Assembly: GCF_001039355.2 (NCBI RefSeq)
Contig: NW_019775380.1
Location: 1 to 64,000, forward strand
DNA from: Lingula anatina
Lineage: Eukaryota > Brachiopoda > Lingulata > Lingulida > Lingulidae
Direction: 5' to 3'
Length of the DNA stretch: 64,000 bases
This document shows, one piece after another, positions 1 to 13,719 of this stretch. Both the position numbers and the translations under genes were made by a program. Position 1 is the first letter of the stretch; each line of letters starts with the position of its first letter. The notes below the pieces were generated by a model, which was not told where the DNA came from, made no database searches, and saw only the letters and a program-made list of their open reading frames with translations.

Positions 1-553
1 ACTGCAAAACCGCCTCAAAATCTTATCAGTCTGTGACAGTGGTGAATTTTGACGTTTTTTTACCATGTAAAATATCAATTGAGTGTAGTACTCTGTTTTA
101 TCTAACATTGAATTATCTGTTATTTATAGGAGAAATGGATCAATTTAAAGGCTATGTCTTGTCAGTTTAAGGACATTGGCCAACTTTGAAATGACATCTT
201 TTCCTCCGTAAGGACAGAGTTTGTAGAGTGTGAAAAGGTGTTGATGCATTGAACTGCATGATGAACACATCACACATATGCTGGGGATGGAATTGGTCAA
301 ATGATGTGTTACTATTCCTCATACAAACAATGCATATTCATATATATATGTATATAGCCCTGTACTGGTACATGTAAAAGAAATGGACAACAGTGCTATA
401 GGGCTATGTCATGAAGGAATGGTGGAGAATATTCTAAAATTAATGGATAATTTTGTCAGAATTTAAAGTGACAGTATGCATAATTTCTGATGTTTTGTTT
501 CAAATAGTAAGCCTGTTCTGATGACTTAAAACACCAGGTATCTTTATAAGGTT

Positions 554-554
554 A

Positions 555-592
<38 letters not shown>
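554..592. repeat. (ATT)n microsatellite
   Basis: About 13 uninterrupted ATT units, directly visible. Confidence 0.95.
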
Positions 593-594
<2 letters not shown>

Positions 595-1029
595 GAAAAT
601 CTTTACTGTTCTCTTGCAAAAGGAAAGTACATGAACCACCTATGACCATTCAGCTGGATTGATTTACATGTGATAGTTTAATGAATTAAAGTCATCAGAT
701 TTATAATGTTTTAATCGCTTCTTCCATGAATATAAGCTCTAGAAAAATGCTGAGATCAACAGGATTTTTTTATATGCAGACACAGATGGAATTGCCATCG
801 CTGTATTAGCTTTGCAATCTCAGAGATAACAGGTCAAGTGAAAGACTATTTACAGAACTGAAGTATTGTATGTTCATAAAATGCAGGTAGAGTTTGAAAA
901 TCAGCTTCATCAGTCCATTTTCCAAAAGTAATGCTGTCTTTTTTTTCCAGTATATATGCAATCCAGATAACACATTAAGTTTTTTTTTTTTTTGTGTGTG
1001 AAATGTTGATCTTCATTTTTCACATATAA

Positions 1030-1925
1030 TGGCATTTTCAGGCATGACTTTGAACTTCCATGGGCCTGAAGACCTTTGTTAATTACATTTTTTAAATGTT
1101 ACCTGCATTGCATGCCATAATTTAACATTAGTGGTGGTTGTGCTTTTAAGCATTGTGTAATATTTCATCAAAATTAAAAAAAAAAATGCATTTTGGACAC
1201 TGCTGCCACAATGACCATTATATGAAAACCATGTCACTTATGATTCTCAAACTTACAGAAAGGATTCACAGGATTGAAATACATCTTAAATTGCAAAACC
1301 AGCCTGACTGGATTAATTTCTGGAAGAAGTGCAGTTTTTGTGAAATGTTCATTTTTTCACATGTTGGCATTTTCAATGTGGGAATTAGAACTCTCAATAA
1401 GAATAAAGCTGTATGTTAGTTATATTTTCTGAATGTCCATGTTAAGTATATATGATAACTAAAATTGGTGGTGATTATGCTGTTAATATATGTAATATTG
1501 CATCAAAATTGACAAAAAAAAAATCTGTTTTGTGCACTGCCACCACAAATGCTATGAAAACTGTGTTATTATTTTATAACTTACAAGAATGATTCTTAGG
1601 GTTGACAAACAGCTCAAACAGGAAAACCAGCTAGATTGTTTTTTTTTTCTTGAATTTATACAGTGTGAAACTTTTATTTTTCTCATTGTGGCACACATCA
1701 CATTGGGTGAATTTAAACTCTCATGGGCCTGAAGCCTTATGCTTCTTACATATTCCTAACACCAGTGTCACCTGTGGACTGTGCATAAGTAAAATTTGGT
1801 GTTGACTTTGCTTTTAAGCGTAATGTATTATTGCACCAAAATTGGCAAAATAACCTATGTTGTGCATCATCATTTTCTTTTTGTGTGCACATTTGACAGC
1901 TTTGCTACCTTGTTTTTATTTTATC
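1030..1925. repeat. Dispersed repeat family R1, about 2.5 diverged units in tandem
   Basis: Units of about 330-350 bp share landmarks: a CCATGGGCCTGAAG-like block, a 'TTGGACACTGC(T)GCCAC' block, an 'AAAACCA' block and 'TTTGCTACCTTG'. Unit 1 runs about 1030-1430, unit 2 about 1440-1790, and a partial third to about 1925. Further copies lie at about 7590-7715 and about 14855-15076 continuing at 16520-16640, the last one split by a Penelope-like insertion. No coding capacity or terminal structure was recognised, so the class of repeat is unknown. Confidence 0.7.
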
Positions 1926-2286
1926 ATTTTATTTAGTTGCAAATTTCTGTATATTTTCCTTAGTTTGATATAATCATTAAGTTAAAGCATTATTAATCTT
2001 ACCTTGAATTGTCTCCCTATCTGCAGTGAGGATGTGACAGTTGTTTGCTTGCTTTTGGCAATGTCTCAAACCCTTATGCCTAAAACATGGGGTGCCAGAA
2101 CTTATGGAAATGAATGATCGTATATTTGCATGTTGAAAGTGTACCTTGTGCACATGTAAATAGATGGGTTCTAGCTGTTATATCACTTGATTTTGAATAT
2201 AGTCTGAAATTAGTCATCTAGTAGCCAATGGGAATTTAGATGTCAGTGACATTTATGTCACCAGTTGTGATGGATGCCACTGCTGC

Positions 2287-2616
2287 ATTGTCAAAACATG
2301 CTCTTAAAGTGATGTAACTCTTGCTGGTCAGACTTTGTACCTAGTACAATTTAGTGGTGTGTTATTACTACTGAATTGTCAAAACATGCTCTTAAAGTGA
2401 TCTCACTCTTGCTGGTCAGACTTTGTACCAAGCACAATTTAGTGGTGTGTTATTACTACTGAATTGTCAAAATATGCTCTTGAAGTGATTTCACTCTTGC
2501 TGGTAAGACTTTGTACCAAGCACAATTTAGTGGTGTGTTATTACTACTGAATTGTCAAAATATGCTCTTAAAGTGATCTCACTCTTGCTGGTAAGACTTT
2601 GTACCTAGTACTGTTA
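2287..2616. repeat. 88-bp tandem repeat, about 3.75 copies
   Basis: The block starting ATTGTCAAAA recurs at 2287, 2375, 2463 and 2551, an exact 88-bp spacing, with only a few substitutions between units. It lies in the TMCO3 intron. Confidence 0.93.
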
Positions 2617-3816
2617 GTAACAGTATAGTGACACATTATAATTATATTGAATGTTAACTGCTTTGTCACATATTCAAATATATAATGATATCAGTATAGA
2701 TTTTTTAAAGGTGCAACATTATGCCATATTTTCCAAATTGAAGTAAATGGGAGAAGCATGCCAACAATAAAATGTATAGTTAACACAGTTAACAAGATGG
2801 ACAATGGCCCTGCACTTAAGTAAAACTGAACCTTTCCCAATAAAATATAAATTTGTTCAGTTTTGGACACTGTTCCTTCTAGTTGCCTGCTCCTGCTAGG
2901 TTATATTAGTAGGTTAAAGGGTTTTGGCATTGACCATTTAAACCAGTCTATAAAATGTCAACTAGCTTGGTGTCATGTTTAATCAAAGCTTTGGAGATAT
3001 GAACTTTTTATTATATATACTAGGTACTACTGCATGTTAACATGTACAAAGAGAAATAATTGTATAATTTATTAATATAAAAATTAACCAAGACCAAGCT
3101 ATTATCCAGACTGACTGATGTACTCTTAGTAAATAAAACAATTATGTGATTGAAACTGGCTAAGAGATAAACTCTGAGTATTATTATGTATGGCCATTGA
3201 AATCTTGGATCTATTTATACCAAGTTACAACTACCAGTCCGGAGTTTAAATTAAAACATGTAACACATTTAGCTGACATTATAGAAGCTTTAAATGTTTA
3301 AGAAGTTAGTTTTCAAACCTTCATGGCACTAACACAGTAACACTTGTTTGATAATTTGCAGGATGACAAAAGGTTATTGTTGTAATGACAGCTACAAGTA
3401 GGTTATTGGATAAATTTATTAGACCTTTGAATGAAAATCTGTTCAGTAGTTATGATTTTGCCATTTCTAGAATTGCCTTTGAGAAATTATGAAATAAGAT
3501 TGACTCAGTTATTGAGCACTACTGTATATATCTGTAAGCCCTGTGTCCATTTGAACAAGTAGTTTAAGATTCAATATTGCCTTCTTTATCTAGATAAATA
3601 TTGTTGCCACTGAGGTGTATATACTTGGGTAGTGATTATGCTAGCCATGATGTTATCTCATATTTTGATGGGGTTGAAACCACACTGGAATCCAGAATTT
3701 AAGGTGACCTTTTCAGGGGCACTCTATTTCACATAGTGTTAATTCATCTTATATTTACAATATTGAAATACATGATATGAGATTAATTCATCAATCTTTT
3801 TATTGATTCATTCCAG

Positions 3817-6800
3817 GTGTTCAAAGTTGCCACTATAGGCTGTACAATGATGATGTCAGTGATGGTGATTGCAGGTATTGTGGTGGGCCTGCAGCTAAAG
3901 TCCACCATTAATGAGAGTGCCTTTGTCTCAGCTTGTCTGTCTCTGTCCAGTACACCTCTGGTGGTGAAGTTCTTAAGTCAAACTGGCTACCTTGATAGGA
4001 GGGAAGAGGAAGGTGAGTCTTTTATTTTCTTTTTCAAATCTGCATAATGTGTAGATATCAGTATTTTTATCATTATTTGTCCTATATTATAATTGTGAGT
4101 GTATTTGAATTAACACGCATACACAAAAGATACTAGTACCAATGAATTAATTAAAAAGCCAGTTAGAGTTAAGATCTGCCGGAGCACGCCAAGAATCTGA
4201 TGATGTTGTATGAATCATAAGCATTTATTTACCAGAAGTCCACATTTTGACCAAAAATGTCCATGTTTGAAGCGATCGACCATTAGATGCCATACGTAAC
4301 ACTAGCCTCTTTTTCCCCTGTTATACATTAGTTCCAACATCCTCCAGACCGAGGCCAGAATACGACTATGGCACCATCCTGCTTGGAGTGTTGATAATGC
4401 AGGATGTATGGCTGGGGATTCTGATGGCTCTGTTACCTGTGTTAGCAGGACATGGGACCTCTGGAGCTGGCACAGTGGAGGGAGTGGCCAGACATTACGC
4501 CTGGGTCACATTGGAACTTGTTATAAGTGAGTGTGTCATGATATTTATTGAGTGGAGTCAGGATGATTGACATTCACTGTGGCTCACACTAACATACACA
4601 GATTGGTGGTCCCCTCCCAACCCCCCAGTGGCAGATTTAGAGGGGGGGGGGGTGGTCAGGGGGGTTCTGGTCGGCTTCGCATCCCCGGACCCCCCTTTCA
4701 AATAATCCTGGATCCGCCCTGCCCTCCCCAGGAAGAAGGCCACAGAGGCAGGTGGCACACCTAGCTTTACCAACCCCTACCCCCAGCCATGTCCCCTACA
4801 GAAACAAAATATCTCCTCCCCTCCCCCTCATTAATCTGCAAAATGCAGAGTAATATGAAATTACTTTTCCCCTTGTTCTACCCATCCTCTCCTCAGTAAA
4901 TTCTAGGATTGTATATAGCAAGCAGTGCACAAACAAAAGGTGTCATGCATCCTCAGATACATACTTAAATACAGCGTTATATCCATGTGTTCTTTGCTCC
5001 CTCGAGCACAGTTAATTGTAATCAAAAATGCTTAACATTATTATAATAGTACTTGCTTTTGATTTAAGAAAATTTCCTATAAGAGGTGCTATAGGACTGT
5101 ATGGGACTCTATTGGAATCCTTCATGAATCTATGGGACTCTGTAGGAATTCTGTCAGATGTCTTATAGGACCCTAAAGGATTTGTCCCAATTTCCTATAC
5201 GTCTAAAGAAAATTTCTGTAAGGGGCACGTTAAAAATTTAATAAAGAATTAATTTGAACTGCTTTTAGCCACATTTTTTTTGTCCAGCACCTGTTGTTTG
5301 TATTTCCAGATCTTGTCTCAGTTCTTCTGGTAACAGTGTTGGGAGCACGGTACGTGGTGTCCTTTGTCTTCAAGCAGCTGGTGATGTCGGGGTCCAGAGA
5401 AATTCTGGTGCTGGGCAGTGTAACCCTGGTCTTCCTTATGTTAACTGTGAGTATGCTCTGTGTAACAAATACACCATGAGTCAGTGAGGAGTAGGTGATA
5501 TATATATATATGAATACAAAGCATGAACAGATGTCATGAGGAGTACCATGAATAGGATGTCTCATGTATATGTACCCTGTTGAGGAGTGGTGTATCAGAC
5601 TTACACCATGGCGCATGTCGAGACCTAAAGAACCAAACATCCCGGATCTCACTTTTGTGGGTGATTGTTCATGGGTCTCCCATTGTATTATGGCAAACTG
5701 GTATTAAAAGTTGTTTTAACAAAATGGTATTTCTGGTCAATAAAAAGTCCATGAACTGTTAGCTGTATCTATTTTCCTGAAACTATGACATGGATTATTG
5801 GTAGAAAAAGTAACCCATTTCTAAGGAAATAAAACCCATGTTTTTAAACTTGTGATGTATCATTTTACCCTGTCTCTACCCATATTGATGAAGTGACCAA
5901 ACGCCATGCCTCATAGGTAAAAAAATTGTTTCACTGATCAAAAGTTTACTTTTTATACCAAAAGAAAATAGTATGGTGTTTGTTGAGTGATGGTTAGATA
6001 ATGAGTGAAAAGTGTTTTATACCAATTTTATCAGTTCAGTATCAAAACATAGAAAGACCACAGAATGTGTTAGATGAGGTCAGGGCACAATGAGAAGGAC
6101 AAGGAAGGGTCATTCTTACTACTTATACCATTTGATATTGAAGGAATAACACTGGTCCACCTGATTGTGTTCATATCACAACTAACACATTTTCTGTTGA
6201 TCAGCTGCAATTCTAAATCACTAAAGGTTTTATTAGAAATAATGGAATTAGGAATATGTGGGGGCTTTGTTCAGTGGTCAGAGATGGTTTTTACCATCTA
6301 TATTAACAATGTTTAACCCACCCTGTCAAATTTTGATATAAATAAAATATTCAAGCATTTAATATTACAGATAACAAATTATCTGCAAGTCTCTATGGAG
6401 TTGGGTTGTTTCCTGGCAGGGGTAATGTTGAGTGCACAGGGACCACAGCTGGCAGGAGATTTAGAAAAACTCATGCAGCAGATCAAAGATTTTCTTGGCT
6501 GTATTTTCTTTGCATCTATAGGCAAGTACCAATATTTTGACATTATATCATATTTCTGATTCTCAAGCTTATTGTAATGAGCTATGTTTCACATTTTCCC
6601 TTTCAGTTTGAATTTTTTAGCAGTATTTGTTTTGGATGTTATCTGTATTCTTGCTTTGCATTTTATCAATTAAAATATTGATATGCTATGGTACTTCACA
6701 AAAATTATTATGAATTGAATGTTGTTGGTTTGTTTTGATAAAGTTTTTATTTGTCACAAATTCTGTTTCAGGTCTTCATATATTCCCCACATTCTTGGTC

Positions 6801-9204
6801 TATGAACTGACCATTCTAACAACATTGACATTAGCAGTTGTAGGATTTAAGGTAAATTGTTACAGTGGTCCTCAAGATACGTGATCAGTATAATAATTTA
6901 CACCAGACTTCAGTTTTTGCTAAAAAAAAATATTTGCCAGTGGCTTCAGCTAGTGGGCTAGATTTGGTCTTAAAGTGCAATTTAAGTTCACAAGTGATCT
7001 TACACGATCTTAATCATTACAGCAGTAGTCTTAAAATGGACTGAATCTGCTTTTAAGATCAAAAATGAACTAACATCTACTTAAGTGGTCAAGCAGTTTC
7101 CTCCCCTCACAACAGGGGATACCTCCCCTCACAACAGGGGATACCTCCCCTCACAATAGAGGACACTTCTGCTCACAATAGGAGAATGTGTAAGGGGAGA
7201 CAACTTTTAAGTTAAAATTGGCTGTCAGACTAGAAATGGTCTTACTCATGTTTTAAGATCATGTAAGACTATTTGTGTTCTTAAATTGCACTTTAAGACC
7301 AAATCAAGCCCACTAGTGAATTCAGCTAATTTAATTTGACCAAAGACAAATTGAATGTTTTAATGTCTGGTGCCTTATTTTACTCTTAATTTTGATATTG
7401 AAAGCTGTAAAAAAGTAAATAAAAAAGTAATTTCTAAAGAGATTTAATGTGTGAGGCATTATGAGTCAACCTTTTATCAGAGGGCCTTGTATTTCATTGA
7501 ATGACTCTGATATGAGCTGCAAAAGCATAAGAACAGTTTGCCTTATAAGAGTGTCTAGTCCCTCTGTAAATGATTTGCCTTTTATGTAAATAATTAAAAT
7601 TGGTGGTGATAATGCTACTTAAAATAATGTAATAATTTTATTGTACGTCAGCATACTTGTTTTCTGCTTTGTGCCTGTACATTTGACAACTTTGCTACCT
7701 TGTTTTATATTTTTACACTAGAGATGATGAAAAACCTATTTCACAGTAGTTAATAAAAGTCATAATAGCTCTGTTTGCATTTCTTTGTTCAGTTTTTCTC
7801 TAGTGTTGCCGTCCTGTCAGTGTTACTGCCAGACAACTCTCGTAAATCAAAGTGGGTGGTGTCTGCAGGCCTTGCTCAAGTCAGCGAGTTCTCCCTAGTC
7901 CTAGGAAGCAGAGCCAGACGATTAGGATTGATTTCTAGAGAGGTAGGTGCTTATGGCTTCAGTTTTGTACAGTAATTTTATGGTAATTATTGTAAATATT
8001 GATGTGCTTGAATTTTTTCAAGATTTATCTTTTTCATAGACCCACAACATTGCACTGTGAAATTTACACTATCTTGAAACTGACTAAACATTCATTGACA
8101 ATGCTTTTGAATTGGCTGTTATACATGTAAGTTTTAGTGTGTCAGAGAAATTATTGTTTTGAAAAAATTAAATACTATATATTTACCAGTATGTTGTCTG
8201 AATTTATGGAATTTTTCCATATAATTTCCAAGATATTAATGTTTTTCTATTAATGTGATAAAATTTACAAACCAGACAGTCATATGTTTAAATAAGTTTT
8301 ATCAAACCACTTGTAACTTACAACATTTGATGGGAGAGACTGTTTTTGAAAGTGCCAGATAAAGTTGAATAGATATTGAGTTGTGTCTTTTCAACTTGCA
8401 GTGCAAGAAGTGCAGTACATGTATGTTTTGCATGCATTGTTCACGTGCAGCTAATCATTATAATATCCTGAAAATGTTATTTGTGAGATATTTAGATATT
8501 TGAACAAGTTCTAGTTTCTCTTCAAATGGTTTAACTATCTCTCCCTATGTCTATAGGTTTACCTGCTGATCCTCAGCGTGACCACCCTAAGTCTGCTGTT
8601 TGCTCCCATCTTATGGAGAGCCACAGTATGGCAGTCAAGATTGCGACAGAGCACGGCGTAAGTTCCCATGCATGCATTTTTTGTGCTACATGTTCTGTCT
8701 AGTATGTTTTATACTAGTGTTTTCCAGATGATGTGTATTAGCAAAATAATTTTAGTCTGAGATTAAAATATTGCACCTCTTATGATTTTTCTGTTACTTC
8801 TAGTACAGCTTTCTTTTCATAATCTTTTAATTAACATCTAACTGCTAAAGTCAATAAGATTTAAGTATTTGCTTATTACTAGTATAGTGTCTCTAATGCA
8901 TTTGTACCAAATAAACAACTAGTCTTTTCCCATCTTGCCAGATACTGCTTCTGCTAACTAACTTAATGTAATTAATTAGATATGATGTCCTTGTAAAAAA
9001 ATGCCTACTAGTACACACTGTTAATTTTGGCAATATACCCTGGAATGCTATTTTTTTTCCAACTAGCAATTGGTTTTATTTACAAATCCAAGTCAAATTA
9101 ATTATAATCCTAGTTCATTGTTCTAATTTTTTTTTCTTATCAGCTATGTAGCCATTCTCCTCCTGGTAGCCTCTCTTTCACCAGCTCTACTTTATCGAGC
9201 ATAG
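3817..9204 (+). CDS. TMCO3: TMCO3-type monovalent cation/proton antiporter, C-terminal part (8 exons)
   Basis: Membrane cation/proton exchanger of the CPA2 type, named for vertebrate transmembrane and coiled-coil domain protein 3. Exons: 3817-4012, 4332-4526, 5310-5446, 6371-6521, 6772-6851, 7793-7942, 8557-8657, 9144-9204; all junction phases agree and together give 357 codons including the TAG stop. Strings shared with the vertebrate family include [46 protein letters not shown] and [17 protein letters not shown]. The translation is dominated by hydrophobic segments, as expected for the transporter domain. The intron after 6521 has a GC donor (AG|GCAAGT) rather than GT; using it is the only choice that keeps the frame. 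The N-terminal coiled coil and first membrane segments lie upstream of the window. The short tail after the last membrane segment ends within the final exon. The family call is firm; substrate specificity cannot be told from this. Confidence 0.93.
4626..4721. mobile_element. Short MITE-like repeat with CAGTGGCGGATC-type ends
   Basis: A block of about 96 bp in a TMCO3 intron begins CAGTGGCAGATTTAG and ends with the inverse of CAGGGCGGATCCAGG, with G-runs and C-runs facing each other inside. Such ends are common in non-autonomous DNA transposons of animals. No transposase is present; the class is an inference from the ends only. Confidence 0.5.
6952..7315. mobile_element. Fold-back MITE-like element with about 60-bp inverted termini
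   Basis: The left arm (from about 6953: GTGGGCT, then GATTTGGTCTTAAAGTGCAA) and the right arm (to about 7313) are imperfect inverted copies over about 60 bp. Both ends are flanked by TA, which would suit a TA target duplication. The centre holds three 22-bp units of a CTCCCCTCACAACAGGGG motif (about 7101-7165). It has no coding frame. It lies in the TMCO3 intron between exons at 6851 and 7793. Confidence 0.65.
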
Positions 9205-10640
9205 TCCACATGTAGAACCTTGCTACTAGTATACAGGTTATTATCAGAATTTTATGTAGCATGTTGGGCTTACACATTTTTTAGGTGTTTGTGAGAATGT
9301 CCTGTCCAGTGGTTCTCATAGCACATTGTTTAAAGAAGTGTGTTTTCCCAACTTCCAGGCCCTATGTTCTTTTGTAGATCACTAATAATTTAACTTCTGT
9401 TTATTACTTAGTTCAATATTGTGTTATATTTTCTTATTTTGCACTTGCACACTTTCAGGAATGCTAGGTATTTTTTGTGTATTGTTATATATTTTCTATT
9501 TAATTTTTTTTTTTCAAATTATATCTTGAAATATGAGTATTATTATAAAGAGCACATTTGAGTGGTTGATCATATTGTTTCATCATGCACACTGCTTTAC
9601 TAAGTATTTCCAGCATTGATATATTTTTGATATAGAATGAAAATTTCTTGGTTGTTAGACTTGAAATTGGCTGTTATAATAATGCCAAACATTGAAACTT
9701 TGTTTAATTGAAAATTCATTTGTGAATTTTGACATTGTTTAACATTTATATTTTTTAATGAAAAGGTAGCATATTATTGGTCTTTTGCTTCAAGTAAATG
9801 AATGCAAGAAAATTTATCTCTGGCACCAGAAAAATCTGCCATTTGTTTGGTCCTTTGTATACATCAATTATTTAAGAGCAGCCCCTGTACTCAATATGAT
9901 GTTGTATGAAATTAGAAATGATGCACAAGGCAAGTGAGGCAATCAGTGTTTTACTGGGCAATGCTTGTTTTAGTTGTCAGTTTGAAAAACAGTGAGATCT
10001 TTATATGAAATGTACGTTACAGTATCTACTTCACATCTTAATTACATTTACTTTTTAATGTTCTGTTTTAATTTATAAGTTATTTTACAAATAGGCACTT
10101 GACTTAATATTTTAAATTATTTTATTTGACAAAGGTTTCACTTCTTGTGCTCTTTATAATAACTACTGGGACTTTTTATCATCACCTTACTTTCGAGTAA
10201 AGTCACAGAACTTTTTGTTTATACTTAGCCACTGCTTTCTTATTTTACTTTGGATAAAAGCTTAACAAAGTCTTTACTATGGGTTATTACAGTATTTTTA
10301 TACTCAGTTATTTCCTTTAATTTAAGTAATAGTTAACAGTTGGTGAGTTAACTGTTGGTTTTGTGATGTTTTATGTTGGTTAAAAGTAATAAACCTAATG
10401 ATGTCTGCTTATTTACTTGTACAGTGGAGCAATATGGTTGATGTTGATGATATACGTGTGTCTGTTAAAATGGATAGCAACTGTTCGTTTTGGTCAGAAA
10501 ACAACTGTTTCCCCACACTTGCCAATGGTTTATGAATCCTATCTATCATTCAAAGTTAGTCCATGAGGTATAGCTACAGAGGTATAGCAATCTATGAAGG
10601 TTGACATGGTCTAAGGCAAGCACGGAATAATTGAGTAAAC
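9205..10640 (+). other. Probable TMCO3 3' UTR and downstream AT-rich DNA
   Basis: No coding exon was found after the TAG stop at 9202-9204. AATAAA hexamers at about 10387 and 10938 could serve as polyadenylation signals, but nothing in the sequence decides between them. Otherwise nothing recognisable was seen. Confidence 0.4.
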
Positions 10641-13600
10641 TGCTCTTTTGGTGGTAAAATGGAATTTTTATGTACAGACACAGATGTGTCTGTACATATA
10701 GCCATCATCTGCGTCTGTCGTCGTCGCCGTCGGTGCCGTCGTCGTCGCCGNATTCGTGTATCAGAAGATCCTCGAATCTTTTATTCTGAATGGGCTTTTA
10801 AATTGACATGTTGTCTAGATCGACTTAATATCAAAAAGAGTTCCCGACGAGGTAATTATTTAATTGTACATAATTGAATTTTGAATCCCTATGAGAGCGA
10901 TAAGAGATCATACACTTATAAAAAAACACAATTATTTAATAAAGCAGTGTCTCGTTTACTAAGCCTTGAACTATCTGTAAATCTGACTGTTCGTTTTGGG
11001 CCTCAGTCCTTTCCGCGGGGAATTCTGCAGGAAATTTGTTTATAGTATAGGTACCGGCAGCAAGCATATAACGCACAGAAAAACCTGCTTAAAAGGGCCA
11101 AAAAGGTCATTTTCAAGGTTTAATTTCAGTATTAAATTTAATAGTAACCCCCTATATTTTTATACCATATAAAAGGGCAGGTGTTGCTCTTTCAAATCAT
11201 ATAGAACAAAGCTAGATTTGACATTAAAAAACGTAGTCTAATAAGAGTTGATTAAAACATGTTACGCGCAGTTTAGCAACATTGTACAGCTGCTGACAGC
11301 ACAGCAGCGCTTAGGTGCAAATGCGCTCCTTGACAAGGCATTAGAAAACGTCTCGGGGATTTTCCGCTATTACTTGCACACGCATGTTTTTGTTGTCATC
11401 TGAAAGCTGAAAAGAAGAGCTAGCCATCGAAGTAACATTCGAAAATATCCACCAAGGAAAAATTATAAAAGTCGACAAAAAAAGGTAAGTTTTAAAGATT
11501 TGTCGAAAGAAAAACTAAAAAATTTATATAATGCAAATTATTTACCCCCCACAAACTATATATCAAAATAAAGTGCAACTTCTGTAGATTTTAATGATAT
11601 TCGAAACTAAATTACAAATCCACGGGCGCAAATTCTCCAGGCGATCAAAGATATCAACCCGTGTGCCGTCAACAACATGGCTGCGCCCGCGAAGAGCGTG
11701 TCGAAAGCTCCTCTGCCGTTTTTATCATAAAATTTGTGTCTACTTGTCTAATTTAGGGACAATGAAAGGTAAGAGACCCCCTAATCTAGTCACGGTCACA
11801 TTTCTTTTGGCATTTCTTGACGAAATATATAAAATGTGTCCAAACTACTTCAATATGTATGTGGTTTTGGGGTAAAGAAAGTTGAGTGAATTTGGTTCGT
11901 ATTACGGACGAGGCCTCAGGCAAACAATGGACTTCAGAGCTTTCCTAGCGTGTCCATATTAAAAAATTGTGACACGGTTCTGTTATACTAGTGTTACATA
12001 TGATCTAAAAAATTGTACTGATTTAATTTAAGGACTTAGAGCCTCATATTTTTGAAGATAATTAATTTTCTACTGCACACGATCGTGAGCGATTATACTA
12101 GGCCTACGACTTTTTTTAGTAGAGCGATAATAAAAGACATCGTATTTGACAGGAAGTAACTGATGCTATAATTTATTCATTGTTTAAAATTGCAAACACT
12201 TATTTCATTTACTCAGGGCAATATATTTTGACAGTGTTGTTTACCATTTTAGGCCACAAGCAGAACTCGTGAATGGCCAGCCCCAACACAAGCTGGAATG
12301 AGTGTGAATTGCCTGAAGAAATTATCAGTTGAATAGGTAGTAATGGTACATATTCTGCTCTCATTGGCAATAATTTAGGCCTTACTGCTGTATATCAAGA
12401 AATATTTAAGAAACTTATATTTTTAGCATAATTCTTAAAATTAAAAAAGGGAAATTAACTTATTGAAATATTGTATGAAGATATCAAAATTAATTTTAGA
12501 AAATTTAGTATTTTATAGATTGGGATATTTCTTACTTCCACAACATGATGCTTCATGAAACTGCTCAATGTTTTTACGTGTGAAAACCTTTCATCAATTA
12601 TTTTAGATGACGACTACCTCCATATATTGGGAAAAAATCTTCAGCGTGACAGGACATGGAAGGTGACCAGATCCCCCTGTTGTGCATTGTACAAACAAGC
12701 ATCGTGTCCAGTTGTTTGTGTTGAGAAAGTTTTATGCCTTTTATTAAAGGCTGTTTAATAGATTTAATTTTAATTTGAATTAAGAGGAAAGGAAATTTAT
12801 TTCAAGTGGGGTCTAAGACAAAAAATAGAAGATAGAAGACAGACTGAATATATGTCTTTGCATGGGACCTTGAACTAAAAACATTATCCGGTCATTGTTT
12901 GGAAATTCCTATCTTGAAGGATTTACAGATACTGTACTTAAAATACAGAAACATAGTTTGTTATAGCAGTGAAATGCACTTTTATGCATTGCAAAGAATA
13001 AGAGTACTTGTGAAATAAAAGTAAGACTGCTCTGGATAAGAAATGTTGGCATAATAAATCAACAGGACAGTAGAATTACTGAATGCAAGTAGATTTTTCG
13101 GGTATTTATACTGTGTTTTGCCCATTTGAAAAAAATATGTTATCCTAATACTTTGTAAATGCAATATTGTTAAAGATAAGGTTATTAGCTTTCCAATGAT
13201 ACCTAGATCAAGCCTGTGGCATGAATGGTAACTGAGTAATCATCAATTTACTTTTGCAATTCAGTTAAAGTACATGCAATGGTAGAAATTCCGTCTGCGA
13301 TATTGCCTTTTTTTCTAATTTTGCAAGCTATTTATAGAAAAAGTATTATCCCAGTGTATTTGAAAAAAATTAGACATGATATCTGTATATAGTTGTGCCA
13401 TTTAAAACAAAAATTGATAGCATTTACCTATAGAATAACAAATAATGAATGCATCAATTTGCTTGTATGTGAATAATCAGCATTGTTTTATTATGGCCGC
13501 TTGATACAAAATAGGATTTTCATTGCAGAGTATCTCAGAAAGGGTTATTTTTTCCAACATGAAATTATGTATTTTACTTCTATGTATATAGTTGTAAGTA

Positions 13601-13719
13601 ATGCATTATTTTAATACTTACTGATATCATTTTTGGTCAGTAGAGAGTGTCTGTAAAATGGCAAAAAATAACGGAATCTCTATTAACATGAAACGCCTAT
13701 TTTACTAAAACTTAAATCG
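10641..13719. other. Intergenic stretch; CGTCGT-rich block, N at 10751, possible CpG-rich promoter
   Basis: A CGT/CGTCGC-rich block around 10713-10750 is cut by an N at 10751. The sequence between about 10990 and 11960 is richer in CpG than its surroundings and contains an ATG in good context at 11677 that opens only a 17-codon frame before TAA. This could be a promoter and first exon of a gene I cannot follow, or chance. No protein family was recognised here. Confidence 0.3.

Larger units (their letters stand above)
1..3816. other. Upstream intron of TMCO3 (no exon found)
   Basis: No convincing exon was found here. The first TMCO3 exon in the window starts at 3817 after a TTCCAG acceptor and opens mid-protein, so this stretch is read as intron; the N-terminal half of the gene lies before base 1. 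It holds an ATT microsatellite (about 554-592), several copies of a dispersed repeat (about 1030-1925) and an 88-bp tandem repeat (2287-2616). A short open frame at 1153-1419 falls wholly inside the dispersed repeat and is not treated as a gene. Confidence 0.6.

Noticed and set aside
1153-1419. 88-codon open frame
   Set aside because: It lies wholly within the R1 repeat, and the corresponding parts of other copies are not open.
10659-10877. Arginine-rich open frame across the N at 10751
   Set aside because: It is a translation of a CGTCGT repeat plus an assembly N; no domain.
11594-11875. 93-codon frame and the ATGGCTGCG at 11677
   Set aside because: No family recognised, the good-context ATG gives only 17 codons, and no coherent splice partner was found. 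Kept only as a possible promoter region.
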